Origin: JAQVIJ01 sp041287365
Lineage (GTDB): Bacteria > Desulfobacterota > Dissulfuribacteria > Dissulfuribacterales > DYLC01
DNA: 64,000 nucleotides
NCBI GenBank assembly: GCA_041287365.1
Contig: JBEULL010000017.1
Location: 186,001 to 250,000, forward strand
Reading direction: 5' to 3'
Shown here: piece by piece, positions 45,351 to 54,040 of the stretch
Layout: the number at the start of each line of letters is the position of its first letter
Position numbering within the stretch: the first letter of the stretch is position 1
Program-made: the position numbers and the translations under genes
Notes under the pieces: generated by a model
Databases searched by the model: none
The model's input: the letters and a program-made list of their open reading frames with translations, nothing else
What the model was told of the DNA's origin: nothing

Positions 45351-47744
45351 TTACATGGTCACTACAAAGGGTTTCAATGCCTGTGGCCCGGCAACACGTT
45401 TTATGCGGCAGGCGCATATCTTGAACTCGGGTTCCTTGGAGTTGGCATCGAATGCATCCTTGGTGACCTTGTTGATCATGCGATCTTCGTACATGTCGTG
45501 CCAATACACGAAGACCATGCCCTCGATGGGGCCTTCATAGACTTTGGCTGGCAGCAGGCACTTACCACGCCTTGACTCCACCTCCACCATGTCGTTGGGC
45601 GCTATACTCAGCTTTTGTGCGTCCTTTGGGTGAATTTCCACAAAGGCATAGGGGTTGGCGCGCATGAGTTCCGGAATGCGGCCGGTCATGCTGGATGTAT
45701 GCCAGTGGTCTATGATGCGGCCGGTGGAGAGATATATGGGATATTCTGCATCCGGCTCCTCGGCGGCAGGCTTGTATGGCCGCAGCCAGATATAGAGTTT
45801 GCGGTCAGGTCTGGCGTAAAATTGATACGGCTTGTCGTCCTTGGCCTCTTTGTCCGCCATGGGGTCAGAACCTCTCAGGAATTTGGTCACAGTGCCGCCT
45901 TTAAGGGCGAATTCCTCTGTGGGCGCAGGCCACTGAACGCCATCAGGCATCTTGCTCAGCACCTCATAGGTGGCCCCGCGCAGGTCGTTGTCCTGATTGG
46001 CTGTGATTTTCTGGCTGTATTCCGTCCAGATGGCCTTGGGCAGGTCATAGTCCTCGTGGAGTCCTACAAACGGCTCTACACACTTGGCGATGACCGGATC
46101 GTTCAACTCCTTCGCCAGTTTCAAGGCCCACTCGCGCACCATCCACACCTCCGGTTTTGCCTCACCCGGTGGATTGACCGCCTTTGGAGTGAGCTGGCTT
46201 CGGCGCTCCGTGCAGCCATAGACACCTGTCTTTTCAAAATGGAATGCGGCAGGCAGTATGAGGTTGGCCAGTTCTGTGGTGCGAGTGGGAAAGATGTCGG
46301 AGACCATGACGAACACATCTTCTCTGGCCATGCCTTTTCTGTAGATTTCCATGTTGGGCAGGCTCTGGGCCGGACTGGTACAATTGATCCAGATGGCTTT
46401 GATCTTGCCTTCGTTTACTGCTTGAAACATTGCCACAGTATGTAGGCCTGGTTTGGGCGGAATGCGACCTGCCGGAACCCCCCACAGTTCTTCTATTTGA
46501 GCACGGGCCTTTTCATTGTCCACAGCCCGATGACCCGGCAGAAGATGGCACAGACCGCCTGCCTCGCGTACCCCCCCGCACGCATTGGGCTGGCCTGTGA
46601 GAGACAGGCTGTCAGCCCCTGGTTTACAGAGCTGGCCGGTCAGAATGTGCAGGTTGTGCACCATGTTATTGGCCCATACGCCGTGAAGGCGCTGGTTCAG
46701 ACCCATTGTCCACATGCTGACAGTGGCGCCGGATTGGGCAAAGCTACGGGCTACCTTTCGAATCAGGTCGGGTGTGACGTTCCCACCGCATATCTTGGAT
46801 GCCTTTTCCGGCGTATAATCCGCTAAAAACGCCTTGTATGCCTCAAAATCTACTGTTTCAGGCCCTTTTTCGCCCTGTTTTTTAAATGCTGCATAATCCT
46901 TCAAAAAGTTTTCGTCATAGAGCCTTTCTTCAATTATCACATAGGCCATGGCGTTCAAGAGGGCCAGGTCAGTGCCTGGTTTGAACTGAACGTGCATGTC
47001 GGCTATGCGTGAGGTGGGAGATATGCGCGGATCTACGTTTATGACCGTGACCTCTTTGGGGTTGTCCAGCTTGCGTCGCATCACCCTTCTGAAAACAACA
47101 GGATGTGCCTCGGCCATATTGCTTCCGATGATGAAGAAACACCGGGCCTTTTCTATGTTGGCATAGCCGCCGATGGGTTCATCCGCACCAAAAGAGGTCA
47201 TGTATCCTACTGCGGCGCTGGCCATGCAGAGCCTTGGATTGCCCTCTACGTTGTTGGTGCGAAGCCCTGCGCGAAAGACCTTCTGAAATAGATATGTCTC
47301 CTCGGTCTGAGCCTGACCTGAGCCGTAATATGCCACCGAGTCGTTGCCGTTGGCTTTAACTGCCTTGGCGAATTCCTTTGCCGCTATATCCAGGGCCTGA
47401 TCCCAGGGGATTTCTTTGAATTTATCGGTCTTTTTGGCACGATACAGGGGTTTTTTGAGGCGGTCAGGGTGTCCCATCACTTTATAAAAGAGCATACCCT
47501 TCATACACAGATAGCCCAAGTTAGTGCGGGAATCGGCCACTCCGCGAATTACCACAGGTTTTCCATTCTTGAGCCCAAGGTCTACACGGCAGCCTGTGCC
47601 GCACAGGCGGCAGGTGCCGCGCACCCATTTGTCTGCCTCTGCCTCTGCAAACGCCCTGTCCATCTTAAATGGCAGGTTCATGCCCACGAAAGATGCGGCT
47701 GTTATGGCAGCGCTTCTTTTTATAAATTCTCTACGAGTAAGCAT
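45351..47744 (-). CDS. napA: Periplasmic nitrate reductase NapA
   Basis: 797 residues. Tat signal LTRREFIKRSAAITAASFVG. The [4Fe-4S] cysteines are in CRLCGTGC and GYLCMKG, and the Mo-ligand Cys is in NPRLCMASAA at about residue 171. The molybdopterin-binding C-terminal domain (STGRIIDHWHTSSMTGRIPE) is complete. It reduces nitrate to nitrite with a bis-MGD cofactor. There is no napB beside it, as in the monomeric Desulfovibrio NapA. It lies between the tetraheme cytochrome and napD. Confidence 0.96.
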   Translation of the reverse strand: MLTRREFIKRSAAITAASFVGMNLPFKMDRAFAEAEADKWVRGTCRLCGTGCRVDLGLKNGKPVVIRGVADSRTNLGYLCMKGMLFYKVMGHPDRLKKPLYRAKKTDKFKEIPWDQALDIAAKEFAKAVKANGNDSVAYYGSGQAQTEETYLFQKVFRAGLRTNNVEGNPRLCMASAAVGYMTSFGADEPIGGYANIEKARCFFIIGSNMAEAHPVVFRRVMRRKLDNPKEVTVINVDPRISPTSRIADMHVQFKPGTDLALLNAMAYVIIEERLYDENFLKDYAAFKKQGEKGPETVDFEAYKAFLADYTPEKASKICGGNVTPDLIRKVARSFAQSGATVSMWTMGLNQRLHGVWANNMVHNLHILTGQLCKPGADSLSLTGQPNACGGVREAGGLCHLLPGHRAVDNEKARAQIEELWGVPAGRIPPKPGLHTVAMFQAVNEGKIKAIWINCTSPAQSLPNMEIYRKGMAREDVFVMVSDIFPTRTTELANLILPAAFHFEKTGVYGCTERRSQLTPKAVNPPGEAKPEVWMVREWALKLAKELNDPVIAKCVEPFVGLHEDYDLPKAIWTEYSQKITANQDNDLRGATYEVLSKMPDGVQWPAPTEEFALKGGTVTKFLRGSDPMADKEAKDDKPYQFYARPDRKLYIWLRPYKPAAEEPDAEYPIYLSTGRIIDHWHTSSMTGRIPELMRANPYAFVEIHPKDAQKLSIAPNDMVEVESRRGKCLLPAKVYEGPIEGMVFVYWHDMYEDRMINKVTKDAFDANSKEPEFKICACRIKRVAGPQALKPFVVTM

Positions 47745-47758
47745 GGTTTTCCCCTCCT

Positions 47759-48142
47759 TTATTTAGAGACCTGAAACCGGTGTGCTTTATGACACTGCCA
47801 ACAGGGTTTGTTCTCTGAATGACCGAAAGCCTCGGCATGACATACGGCGCAACGGTTTACGTCAGGCACTGTCTGCATGTTTTCAAATGTGCCATGACAC
47901 TGATAACATTTTACATTTCCGATGCCGTGCACTGATTCGAACCACTCCTGGTATATCTTGGGAGTGGATGTTTTGTGGCACTCGTGACATGGCATAAGCT
48001 TGTCCTGCTCGGTCACCGCGGGATGTGTGCCCGTTTTTGTAACAGCCTGTTTTTGGGCTTGTGCTGAAAAAGCGAGGAAAGACAGGCCGATTGCCAGACA
48101 ACCAGCCAGAAATACGCCTTGTTTTCTGTTTGTAACATACAT
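47759..48142 (-). CDS. napM: Tetraheme cytochrome c NapM
   Basis: 127 residues from ATG 48142 (GGGAGG upstream). Signal peptide (GVFLAGCLAIGLSFLAFSAQA), then four CxxCH heme sites (CHECH, CYQCH, CAVCH, CWQCH). Size and place directly before napA match NapM of the Desulfovibrio napCMADGH operon, thought to feed NapA. It is separated from nrfA by two strong stem-loops. Confidence 0.85.
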   Translation of the reverse strand: MYVTNRKQGVFLAGCLAIGLSFLAFSAQAQKQAVTKTGTHPAVTEQDKLMPCHECHKTSTPKIYQEWFESVHGIGNVKCYQCHGTFENMQTVPDVNRCAVCHAEAFGHSENKPCWQCHKAHRFQVSK

Positions 48143-48165
48143 AACCGCCTCCCGAAGAATGATGA

Positions 48166-48205
48166 GGGAAGTCCAAAAAATAAAGAACAATTTTTGGGAC
48201 TTCCC
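48166..48205. other. Long stem-loop between nrfA and napM
   Basis: GGGAAGTCC-A5 pairs with T5-GGACTTCCC (one mismatch, about 14 pairs, ten-base loop). On the operon strand (minus) it is followed by GA-rich sequence rather than a T run after the stem, although the stem itself ends with a T/A block. It may act as a partial terminator or a 3'-end stabiliser for nrfHA. Confidence 0.65.
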
Positions 48206-48217
48206 ATGAAAGAGAAG

Positions 48218-48247
48218 TGGAAGGACGGGTGTTATGCCGCCCTTCCA
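48218..48247. other. Second stem-loop just after nrfA
   Basis: TGGAAGG-x-CGG pairs with CCG-x-CCTTCCA around an eight-base loop, 16 bases beyond the nrfA stop on the minus strand. Together with the next hairpin it marks an intercistronic processing zone. Confidence 0.6.
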
Positions 48248-48263
48248 AATTTAGGCCCGATGA

Positions 48264-49727
48264 TTACAGCCTGTCCTGTGTTCCGAACGGGTCCTTGAGC
48301 TCCTGCTCGGGCTTGAAGTTCAGTTTTTTGTCTCCCCGATTGTTTAGATACTTGGGCAGCTCCAGATCGATCTTTTCTGGCACAGCCACTCCTGCCTTGG
48401 CCAGGGCATCCCGCAAAAGCACCTCTGCCTTAAAGCCGAAGGTGGTGGCATCACCTGCCATGCGCATGGCCTCGGGCGGGTTGTGAAAGCCCAGTGAGTT
48501 CTCAGCGCCCAGGAAGATGGTACGGTAGAAGGCCTCCAGATAAAGATCCTTGGCCTTGTCGTAAGCGGCCTGGTCTATGTTTTTGCCTTCTTCCTTGGCC
48601 TTGTTGGCCATCTCGAAGAGTTTGGCAACGGTTGCCGTCTGATAGCCTGCTCGAATTATGAGAGATGCGGTGTGATCCTGTATCTCGAATACCTGCTGAC
48701 GCAGCCATTCCGGGCTTTCGGCATGGCACTGTACGCAGCCCTTGAGGTCGTTCTTAAGCGGACTCATGATGCGGTGATCCGAGACCTTGGCCGTCCCCAC
48801 CTTTGTGTAGGGCATGTGGCAGTCAGGACAGGAGACGCCGGCGTTCCAGTGCACGCTGTTATTGGAGTAGAGCTCGAACTCGGGATGGCGAATGTATGCG
48901 ACTTTGAAGCCGGTCACAGCCTGTTTCCATTCCAGATAGGCGGGATCGCTTTTCATGACCTTGATGATGTTTTCGATGGAGATATTGCCCATCTTGCTGC
49001 CCTGCCATGGAAAGAACACCCCTTCGCTTTTCATGTCCTTGTCCTTGTTTATTATATATGTGACATGACACTGGGCGCAGACCAGGCTTCGCATTTGAGT
49101 ATGCGTGACATTTTTGGGGTCGGTTCCCATGGCCTGAAGGGCCTTGACCAGCGTAAATCCGCGAGAAAGATGCAGTGACATGTCTTTGTTGTCATGACAA
49201 TCGATGCAGGCCGCCCCCAGTTCCCTATGTTTTTCAGGTATCTTTGCCCATACTTCTTTATACGGTTTGGCGTAGTAATCCTTGCCCATCTCCTTTTCCA
49301 ATGAAGGGGCATACGGGGTTTTGCAGGTGAGACAGACGCCCCCTGCCTTCAACCTGGACTGGTCGATATCCAATTGATCTTTTATCATATACCAGTGCCC
49401 GCGCGGCTCGTTGTATTCTATGCCGAATCCCCAGCCTTTGAAGAGCAGGGCCATGAATGGATACTCCGAGAGCTTGTCGTATATGATCTTATCCGTGTCC
49501 CAGCCTTTCTTCCACTTGCTTTTGCCGGCAGGTGTAGGTTCCTGCGTCTCTTTCCAGAGTTCATATTCTATGGGGAATGCCTTGCCCCACGCCTCGGGGT
49601 CGATCTCGTTGTCTGCGATCTTGACCGGTCTGACCGCCTCTGTTTTAGGTGGTTCGCTGCATGCGCCCATTAACATACCGGCCAAAAGCCCTGTTCCAAC
49701 CATCAAAACCGTCTGCCATTTCTTCAT
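48264..49727 (-). CDS. nrfA: Ammonia-forming cytochrome c nitrite reductase NrfA
   Basis: 487 residues. Lipoprotein-like signal (LLAGMLMGAC). Five hemes: the active-site CLTCK (CxxCK) near residue 132, then CIDCH, CAQCH, CPDCH and CVQCH. The catalytic His is in RHPEFE. The usual calcium ligands are altered: CAQCHVEY reads CAQCHVTY and the K-x-Q before HPE reads Y-I-R, which fits the calcium-free NrfA subclass with an Arg in place of the ion. It reduces nitrite to ammonium with six electrons from NrfH. Twenty bases after nrfH. Confidence 0.96.
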   Translation of the reverse strand: MKKWQTVLMVGTGLLAGMLMGACSEPPKTEAVRPVKIADNEIDPEAWGKAFPIEYELWKETQEPTPAGKSKWKKGWDTDKIIYDKLSEYPFMALLFKGWGFGIEYNEPRGHWYMIKDQLDIDQSRLKAGGVCLTCKTPYAPSLEKEMGKDYYAKPYKEVWAKIPEKHRELGAACIDCHDNKDMSLHLSRGFTLVKALQAMGTDPKNVTHTQMRSLVCAQCHVTYIINKDKDMKSEGVFFPWQGSKMGNISIENIIKVMKSDPAYLEWKQAVTGFKVAYIRHPEFELYSNNSVHWNAGVSCPDCHMPYTKVGTAKVSDHRIMSPLKNDLKGCVQCHAESPEWLRQQVFEIQDHTASLIIRAGYQTATVAKLFEMANKAKEEGKNIDQAAYDKAKDLYLEAFYRTIFLGAENSLGFHNPPEAMRMAGDATTFGFKAEVLLRDALAKAGVAVPEKIDLELPKYLNNRGDKKLNFKPEQELKDPFGTQDRL

Positions 49728-49747
49728 ATTTCATCTCCTTTCGTAAA

Positions 49748-50188
49748 TTAAATTGTATCCCTCATTCCTGAATAGCGATGAGTGATGCGTTTATGACAAC
49801 TCCAGCACTGCCGATCCTTTTGAATGTGCGCCACTGCCTCGGCATGGCAGCGAATGCAGTTGGCCTGCAATACCTCCTTGGCATGCTCGGATGCATGTAT
49901 TTCGTCCGGCACTCGGCCTGAATGAAATACATACATATCCTTCATGCCGTCCAAAGACTTCCAGACATAATAGGCTGCCTGGTTTTGATGAGGCAGATGG
50001 CATTCCACACACCACTTTCGACTGTGTGCGCCCGCCTTGCCCCAGGCAGTGTACTCCGCCTCCATGACGTGACAGGATGCGCAATACACGGGCTCACTGG
50101 TCTTGGCCATGATCTTAGGAACAGTCATCAGCATGACCAACCCTGCAATGGCCGCCAAAATAACACCTGCGGTTAAATAGACCTTCAT
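49748..50188 (-). CDS. nrfH: NrfH, membrane-anchored tetraheme quinol dehydrogenase
   Basis: 146 residues from ATG 50188 (AAGGAGGAAGGC upstream). One N-terminal membrane helix (residues 3-25), then four hemes: CASCHVM (the CxxCHxM first heme of NrfH), CVECH, CIRCH and CWSCH. It belongs to the NapC/NirT family and passes quinol electrons to NrfA. As no napC is present, it could also serve the nitrate reductase. Confidence 0.95.
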   Translation of the reverse strand: MKVYLTAGVILAAIAGLVMLMTVPKIMAKTSEPVYCASCHVMEAEYTAWGKAGAHSRKWCVECHLPHQNQAAYYVWKSLDGMKDMYVFHSGRVPDEIHASEHAKEVLQANCIRCHAEAVAHIQKDRQCWSCHKRITHRYSGMRDTI

Positions 50189-50342
50189 GCCTTCCTCCTT
50201 TCGTGAAAATATGGAATAAAAAGAGACAAAAACGCATTCCACCTCCCTTATCATGTTTTTTAAGACATACATCTGTTATGAGCCATCATAATATGACAAT
50301 GAGTAAATGTGTGTTTAATGGAGTTGCGTGCTCGTTAAAGAT

Positions 50343-50358
50343 GTTACAAGGTTGTAAC
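50343..50358. promoter_or_regulatory. Palindromic operator candidate upstream of the nrf-nap operon
   Basis: GTTACAA-GG-TTGTAAC, two perfect seven-base arms, about 160 bases before the nrfH start in the 228-base gap after radA. It has the shape of a CRP/FNR-class or similar dimer site, though it does not match the FNR consensus. Confidence 0.45.
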
Positions 50359-50416
50359 GGAAGCATGTGCAAAAGAAGGGTGTTCAGGCCTGTAAAACTG
50401 AGTGATTTGGAGTGAT

Positions 50417-51835
50417 TCAGGCCTTGTTTAGGCAGGCCTTGACCGCCTCTTCGATGCGTTTTACGAATATTGCATGGGCGGTCGTGTTCTTGGCGTGTGG
50501 ATTGAAGGGCATTAGGCAGGTCTTGAAGCCCATGCGCACCGCCTCGTTCATACGGGTCTCCCATTGACTCACCGGCCTGAGTTCGCCTGTAAGCCCGATC
50601 TCGCCAAAAATCACCTGATTTGATGGCAATGGTATGGCCTTGAAACTGGAGAGAATGGCCATGACCACTCCAAGGTCCGCCGCTGTCTCGGTGATGCGAA
50701 ATCCGCCGGCCACGTTTATGAACACATCCTGGTCATAGAGCCGTAGGTTCAGATATTTTTCGCATACCGCAAGGAGCATGGCCAGGCGGTTGCTGTCAAA
50801 ACCAGTGGAGGTACGTCGGGGGTTCACCAGATACGAGCGGGTCACCAGGGCCTGTATCTCCACCAGAATGGGTCTTGTCCCTTCAAGGCAGGGTGTTATG
50901 ACCGAACCGAAGACATGCTGCTGCCGTTCACTCAAAAAGAAGTGCGATGGGTTGTCAACATCTTGAAGCCCGCCTGAGGTCATTTCAAACACACCGATTT
51001 CATGCGTAGGGCCGTATCTGTTTTTGACTGTGCGCAGAATACGAAAAGACTGCCCTCGGTCTCCCTCAAAATAGAGGACTGTGTCCACCAGATGTTCCAG
51101 TAATCGAGGCCCTGCAATGGCGCCGTCCTTGGTGACGTGTCCCACTAGAAACAGAGAGACGCCCATGGCCTTGGCGAACTGCACCATGCGGAATGTGGCC
51201 TCACGCACCTGGGCCACACTGCCCGGCGCAGAAGAGATATCCTGGCAGATCAAGGTCTGTACCGAGTCGATGACCATCACTTGGGGTTTCAGTCTCGTGG
51301 CCTCCTCCTGTATATGCTCAAGGCGTGTGGACGAGAGCAGCCACGGTTCGGCGTATGAGGTGGTGTTTTCAATCGCCGCGCTTGATGAGGTGTTCTGCAG
51401 AGTTTTTGAGTCTTTGTTCGTGCCGTGCAGGCGTGTTGCCCTGGCCTTTATCTGAGACAGAGATTCCTCGCCGCTCACATACAGGCAGGAGACATTGTGG
51501 GCCGCCAGATTGCACAGGATCTGTAACAGCAGTGTGGACTTGCCGATACCTGGCTCTCCACCAATGAGCGCCACTCCACCTGAAACCAGGCCGCCGCCCA
51601 GCACACGGTCCATCTCCCTGCTGTCCGTGCCGATTCGATGGCCGTTCAAATCGCATTGAATGCCCGACAGTTTTAGAGCATGTTCACCTTCCTGCGCGAT
51701 GAAAGGCATGGCTGCTTGCGGCCGTTCTTCAACCATGGTGTGCCATGCCTCGCAGCCAGGGCACTGACCGAACCACTTGGAAGCCACATAGCCGCAGCTC
51801 TGGCATACAAAGGCCGATTTACTCACCCTGCTCAC
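50417..51835 (-). CDS. radA: DNA repair protein RadA (Sms)
   Basis: 472 residues. N-terminal zinc finger (CQSCGYVASKW, CPGC), RecA-type ATPase with Walker A GGEPGIGKST and Walker B VMVIDSVQTL, the RadA motif KNRYG (KNRFG in most) and a C-terminal Lon-like domain (VAGGFRITETAADLGVVMAI). About 25 extra residues (TNKDSKTLQNTSSSAAIENT) sit between the SGEES motif and Walker B. It drives branch migration in recombination. Four-base overlap with the upstream kinase gene. Confidence 0.96.
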   Translation of the reverse strand: MSRVSKSAFVCQSCGYVASKWFGQCPGCEAWHTMVEERPQAAMPFIAQEGEHALKLSGIQCDLNGHRIGTDSREMDRVLGGGLVSGGVALIGGEPGIGKSTLLLQILCNLAAHNVSCLYVSGEESLSQIKARATRLHGTNKDSKTLQNTSSSAAIENTTSYAEPWLLSSTRLEHIQEEATRLKPQVMVIDSVQTLICQDISSAPGSVAQVREATFRMVQFAKAMGVSLFLVGHVTKDGAIAGPRLLEHLVDTVLYFEGDRGQSFRILRTVKNRYGPTHEIGVFEMTSGGLQDVDNPSHFFLSERQQHVFGSVITPCLEGTRPILVEIQALVTRSYLVNPRRTSTGFDSNRLAMLLAVCEKYLNLRLYDQDVFINVAGGFRITETAADLGVVMAILSSFKAIPLPSNQVIFGEIGLTGELRPVSQWETRMNEAVRMGFKTCLMPFNPHAKNTTAHAIFVKRIEEAVKACLNKA

Positions 51836-53226
51836 TGGATATCCTCCTTATCATGAATGGGAGATTGTTCTGGAAGAGGTAGTTTTACAGCGACCTCAAG
51901 CCCCCCTGTTTCATGATTACTGAAGACGATGTTGCCGTGCATGTCCTCCACAAGGCGTTTTACGATGGCAAGCCCCAGGCCCGTGCCCCGTGTTTTCGTG
52001 GTGACAAATGGTTCGAACACGCGCTCCTGCATGTCCCTTGGAATGCCTGGGCCATTGTCGTTTACCTTCAGTTGCAGCATGTCGTTCTGTACCACAATCG
52101 ACAGACGTACCTCCGGATGTTCCTGATCTGCCACAGCATCACAGGCATTGTTCAGCAGATTGGTTGCGATCTGTGTGAGTTTGGCCCAGTCAAAGAGAGT
52201 TTCATGGCCTTCGCATAGACAGACACAATGCCTGTCCGGCCTGGAGATGGCCATCTTTCTCGTGAGTTCCTCGCAGAAGGCGGCCGGAGTCATGCGCTGT
52301 AGGCCGGTGTGAGCGGGTTTGGCATATGTGAGCAGGTCCCATGTGAGCTGTTCCAGGCGCTGTGCCTCTTTGACTATGATTTCCAGGTCATCACGCAGTT
52401 CCTGTGGAATATCCTCTATGAGATGGAGCTGGGCGAAACCCTTGATGCTGCCAAGGGGGTTACGAATCTCATGGGCCAGTGTGGCCGCCATTTCTCCAAG
52501 AAAGGCCATCTTTTCCTGCTGTTGAAGCCTGGCCGCCAGCTTTTCGTTGCGTTTCCATTCCAGAAAAAATATAAGTGTCAGACCCCAGAGCGTGAGCAGC
52601 GAAAAAGACATAAGTATAAGCTGGACATTGGCCCTGCGTGTTATGCTTTCGGCTTCATAGGGATGAATGGCGATTCTCAGCACAGCGGTTCTTTCGCGAG
52701 TTTCTAACTGTTCGGATATAGGGTGTTCTTCATCTTCGGAATCCAGTTTGGAGATGGCTGTCTTCTTGTAAACCGTATCCGTTATGCTCACCGGAAAATC
52801 CAACACAAAGACCATCTCTCCTGTTGCCAGAGGTGTATAATAATATAGCGGCTGTTTGCGCTCCACCACCTTTTCTATATTGTCGTCCGCTATTTTGCGG
52901 CCTCGTAATTTTTCGTTGGAATGCAGTATGATGGTGCCGTCTTCGTCGTAGAAGGCGAGAAAGGCGATCTCTTCATTTTTGGCTTCCTGTAAAAATTGTT
53001 TAAGTACGGTGGGTTCCACTCCCAGCTTTTCCAGCGTAATGCCCACGTTTACGGCTATGCCAAGGGCGCTCTTTTCTAACAGATTGCGGGAGGCCTCTCT
53101 GGAGATGCGGTGTGTGCTGATTGCGCTCAGTATGGTCAAGGCCGAAAAGAGCGCTAAAATGATGAGGGCCGTGATGCGGTAGATGGAATGGCCCCGTAAT
53201 GTAATGGTGCTGAGTTGACGCCACAT
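51832..53226 (-). CDS. Membrane sensor histidine kinase (orphan)
   Basis: 464 residues. Membrane helices at about 17-38 and 207-227 flank a periplasmic sensor (LAFYDEDGTIILHSNEKLRG) resembling the ZraS/cache type. The HisKA motif LAHEIRNPLGSIKGFAQ puts the phospho-His near residue 250, and the ATPase has N box NLLNNACDA, G1 NDNGPGIP, F box FEPFVTTK and G2 GTGLGL. The periplasmic part has no Cys pairs or heme sites. No response regulator is adjacent; the NtrC-type regulator at 26920 is a possible partner. Coupled to radA. Confidence 0.92.
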   Translation of the reverse strand: MWRQLSTITLRGHSIYRITALIILALFSALTILSAISTHRISREASRNLLEKSALGIAVNVGITLEKLGVEPTVLKQFLQEAKNEEIAFLAFYDEDGTIILHSNEKLRGRKIADDNIEKVVERKQPLYYYTPLATGEMVFVLDFPVSITDTVYKKTAISKLDSEDEEHPISEQLETRERTAVLRIAIHPYEAESITRRANVQLILMSFSLLTLWGLTLIFFLEWKRNEKLAARLQQQEKMAFLGEMAATLAHEIRNPLGSIKGFAQLHLIEDIPQELRDDLEIIVKEAQRLEQLTWDLLTYAKPAHTGLQRMTPAAFCEELTRKMAISRPDRHCVCLCEGHETLFDWAKLTQIATNLLNNACDAVADQEHPEVRLSIVVQNDMLQLKVNDNGPGIPRDMQERVFEPFVTTKTRGTGLGLAIVKRLVEDMHGNIVFSNHETGGLEVAVKLPLPEQSPIHDKEDIQ

Positions 53227-53272
53227 AACTGCATTTTAAGTCAAATTCCAAAATGTTCCACATAAAAATCAC

Positions 53273-53300
53273 TTGCAAAAAATAAACAATGAGTTATGGT
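53273..53300 (+). promoter_or_regulatory. Possible promoter of the rhodanese gene
   Basis: TTGCAA (53273) and TATGGT (53295) with 16 bases between, 36 bases upstream of the start codon in the gap between divergent genes. Confidence 0.35.
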
Positions 53301-53335
53301 CATTTAGACATAAATTCCAATCAAGGAGGTCTGTT

Positions 53336-53953
53336 ATGCAGAAATACCTGAAAAAACACCTTGTTGCCATGTTGTCCGCAGCCTGCATGTTCGGAATTGC
53401 AGGCACTGCTCTGCCGGTCTGGTCAGCCGACAGCGCTGCGCCGGCGCAGTTGGCCGCCGATGACCCTGTGGCTGGAGAAAAGGCCGTATTCGCCAAGTTG
53501 AAAGAGGAGTTTCCCAAGGATCACGTTATTACAGTGGAGCAGTTCAAGAAGGTGTGGGAGGATGTCCTGGCTGGCAAGATGCCCAATACCTATCTGCTGG
53601 ACCTGCGCACCCATCCTGAATTCAACACCTTTCACATCGAGGGTGCGGATCATATACACGCAGGCCATGTCTATACTGTGCCTGGCAAGATCAAGGACAC
53701 CAATGCAAACATCTATTTGCTATGCCGTACAGGCCATCGGGCCTATTATGTCGGTCATTTCCTGAGAGAATACGGCTATAAAAACCTTTGGATCGTGGAT
53801 GGCGGTATGGTGGCATGGATGAAGGCTGGCTATCCATTGGTCAATCAGTTCATGGGGCATTTTACGGCCCACTACGCGGATTTCCAGAAGGATTATGCGC
53901 CTGATTTCAGAGAAGACGGGAAATACCGTGTGAGGGAGTTCCATCCGTATTGA
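53336..53953 (+). CDS. Periplasmic rhodanese-domain protein
   Basis: 205 residues from ATG 53336 (AAGGAGG upstream). Signal peptide cleaved after about residue 30 (LPVWSADS). Single rhodanese domain at about 65-180: LLDLRTHPEFNTFHIEGADH, active loop LLCRTGHRA with the persulfide Cys, and a DGGMVAWMKAGYP end. It could carry sulfane sulfur in the periplasm, in keeping with a sulfur-metabolising host. A single-gene unit ended by a strong terminator. Confidence 0.88.
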   Translation: MQKYLKKHLVAMLSAACMFGIAGTALPVWSADSAAPAQLAADDPVAGEKAVFAKLKEEFPKDHVITVEQFKKVWEDVLAGKMPNTYLLDLRTHPEFNTFHIEGADHIHAGHVYTVPGKIKDTNANIYLLCRTGHRAYYVGHFLREYGYKNLWIVDGGMVAWMKAGYPLVNQFMGHFTAHYADFQKDYAPDFREDGKYRVREFHPY

Positions 53954-53976
53954 TTCGGTGATTTTTGCTTAAAACT

Positions 53977-54004
53977 AAAAAGGGCGGATATCCGCCCTTT
54001 TTTA
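53977..54004. terminator. Rho-independent terminator after the rhodanese gene
   Basis: AAAAGGGCGGA and TCCGCCCTTTT form a perfect 12-pair palindrome followed by a T run on the plus strand and flanked by A on the other side. It also serves the leftward EF-hand gene ending at 54041. Confidence 0.9.
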
Positions 54005-54040
54005 TTGCCATTTGTAATGGGTGGTTGTGCAATTAGCGCA

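Noticed and set aside
45615..46445. 276-codon open frame antisense to napA
   Set aside because: It is a shadow of the napA reading frame, with no ribosome site and no recognisable domain; NapA is clear on the other strand.
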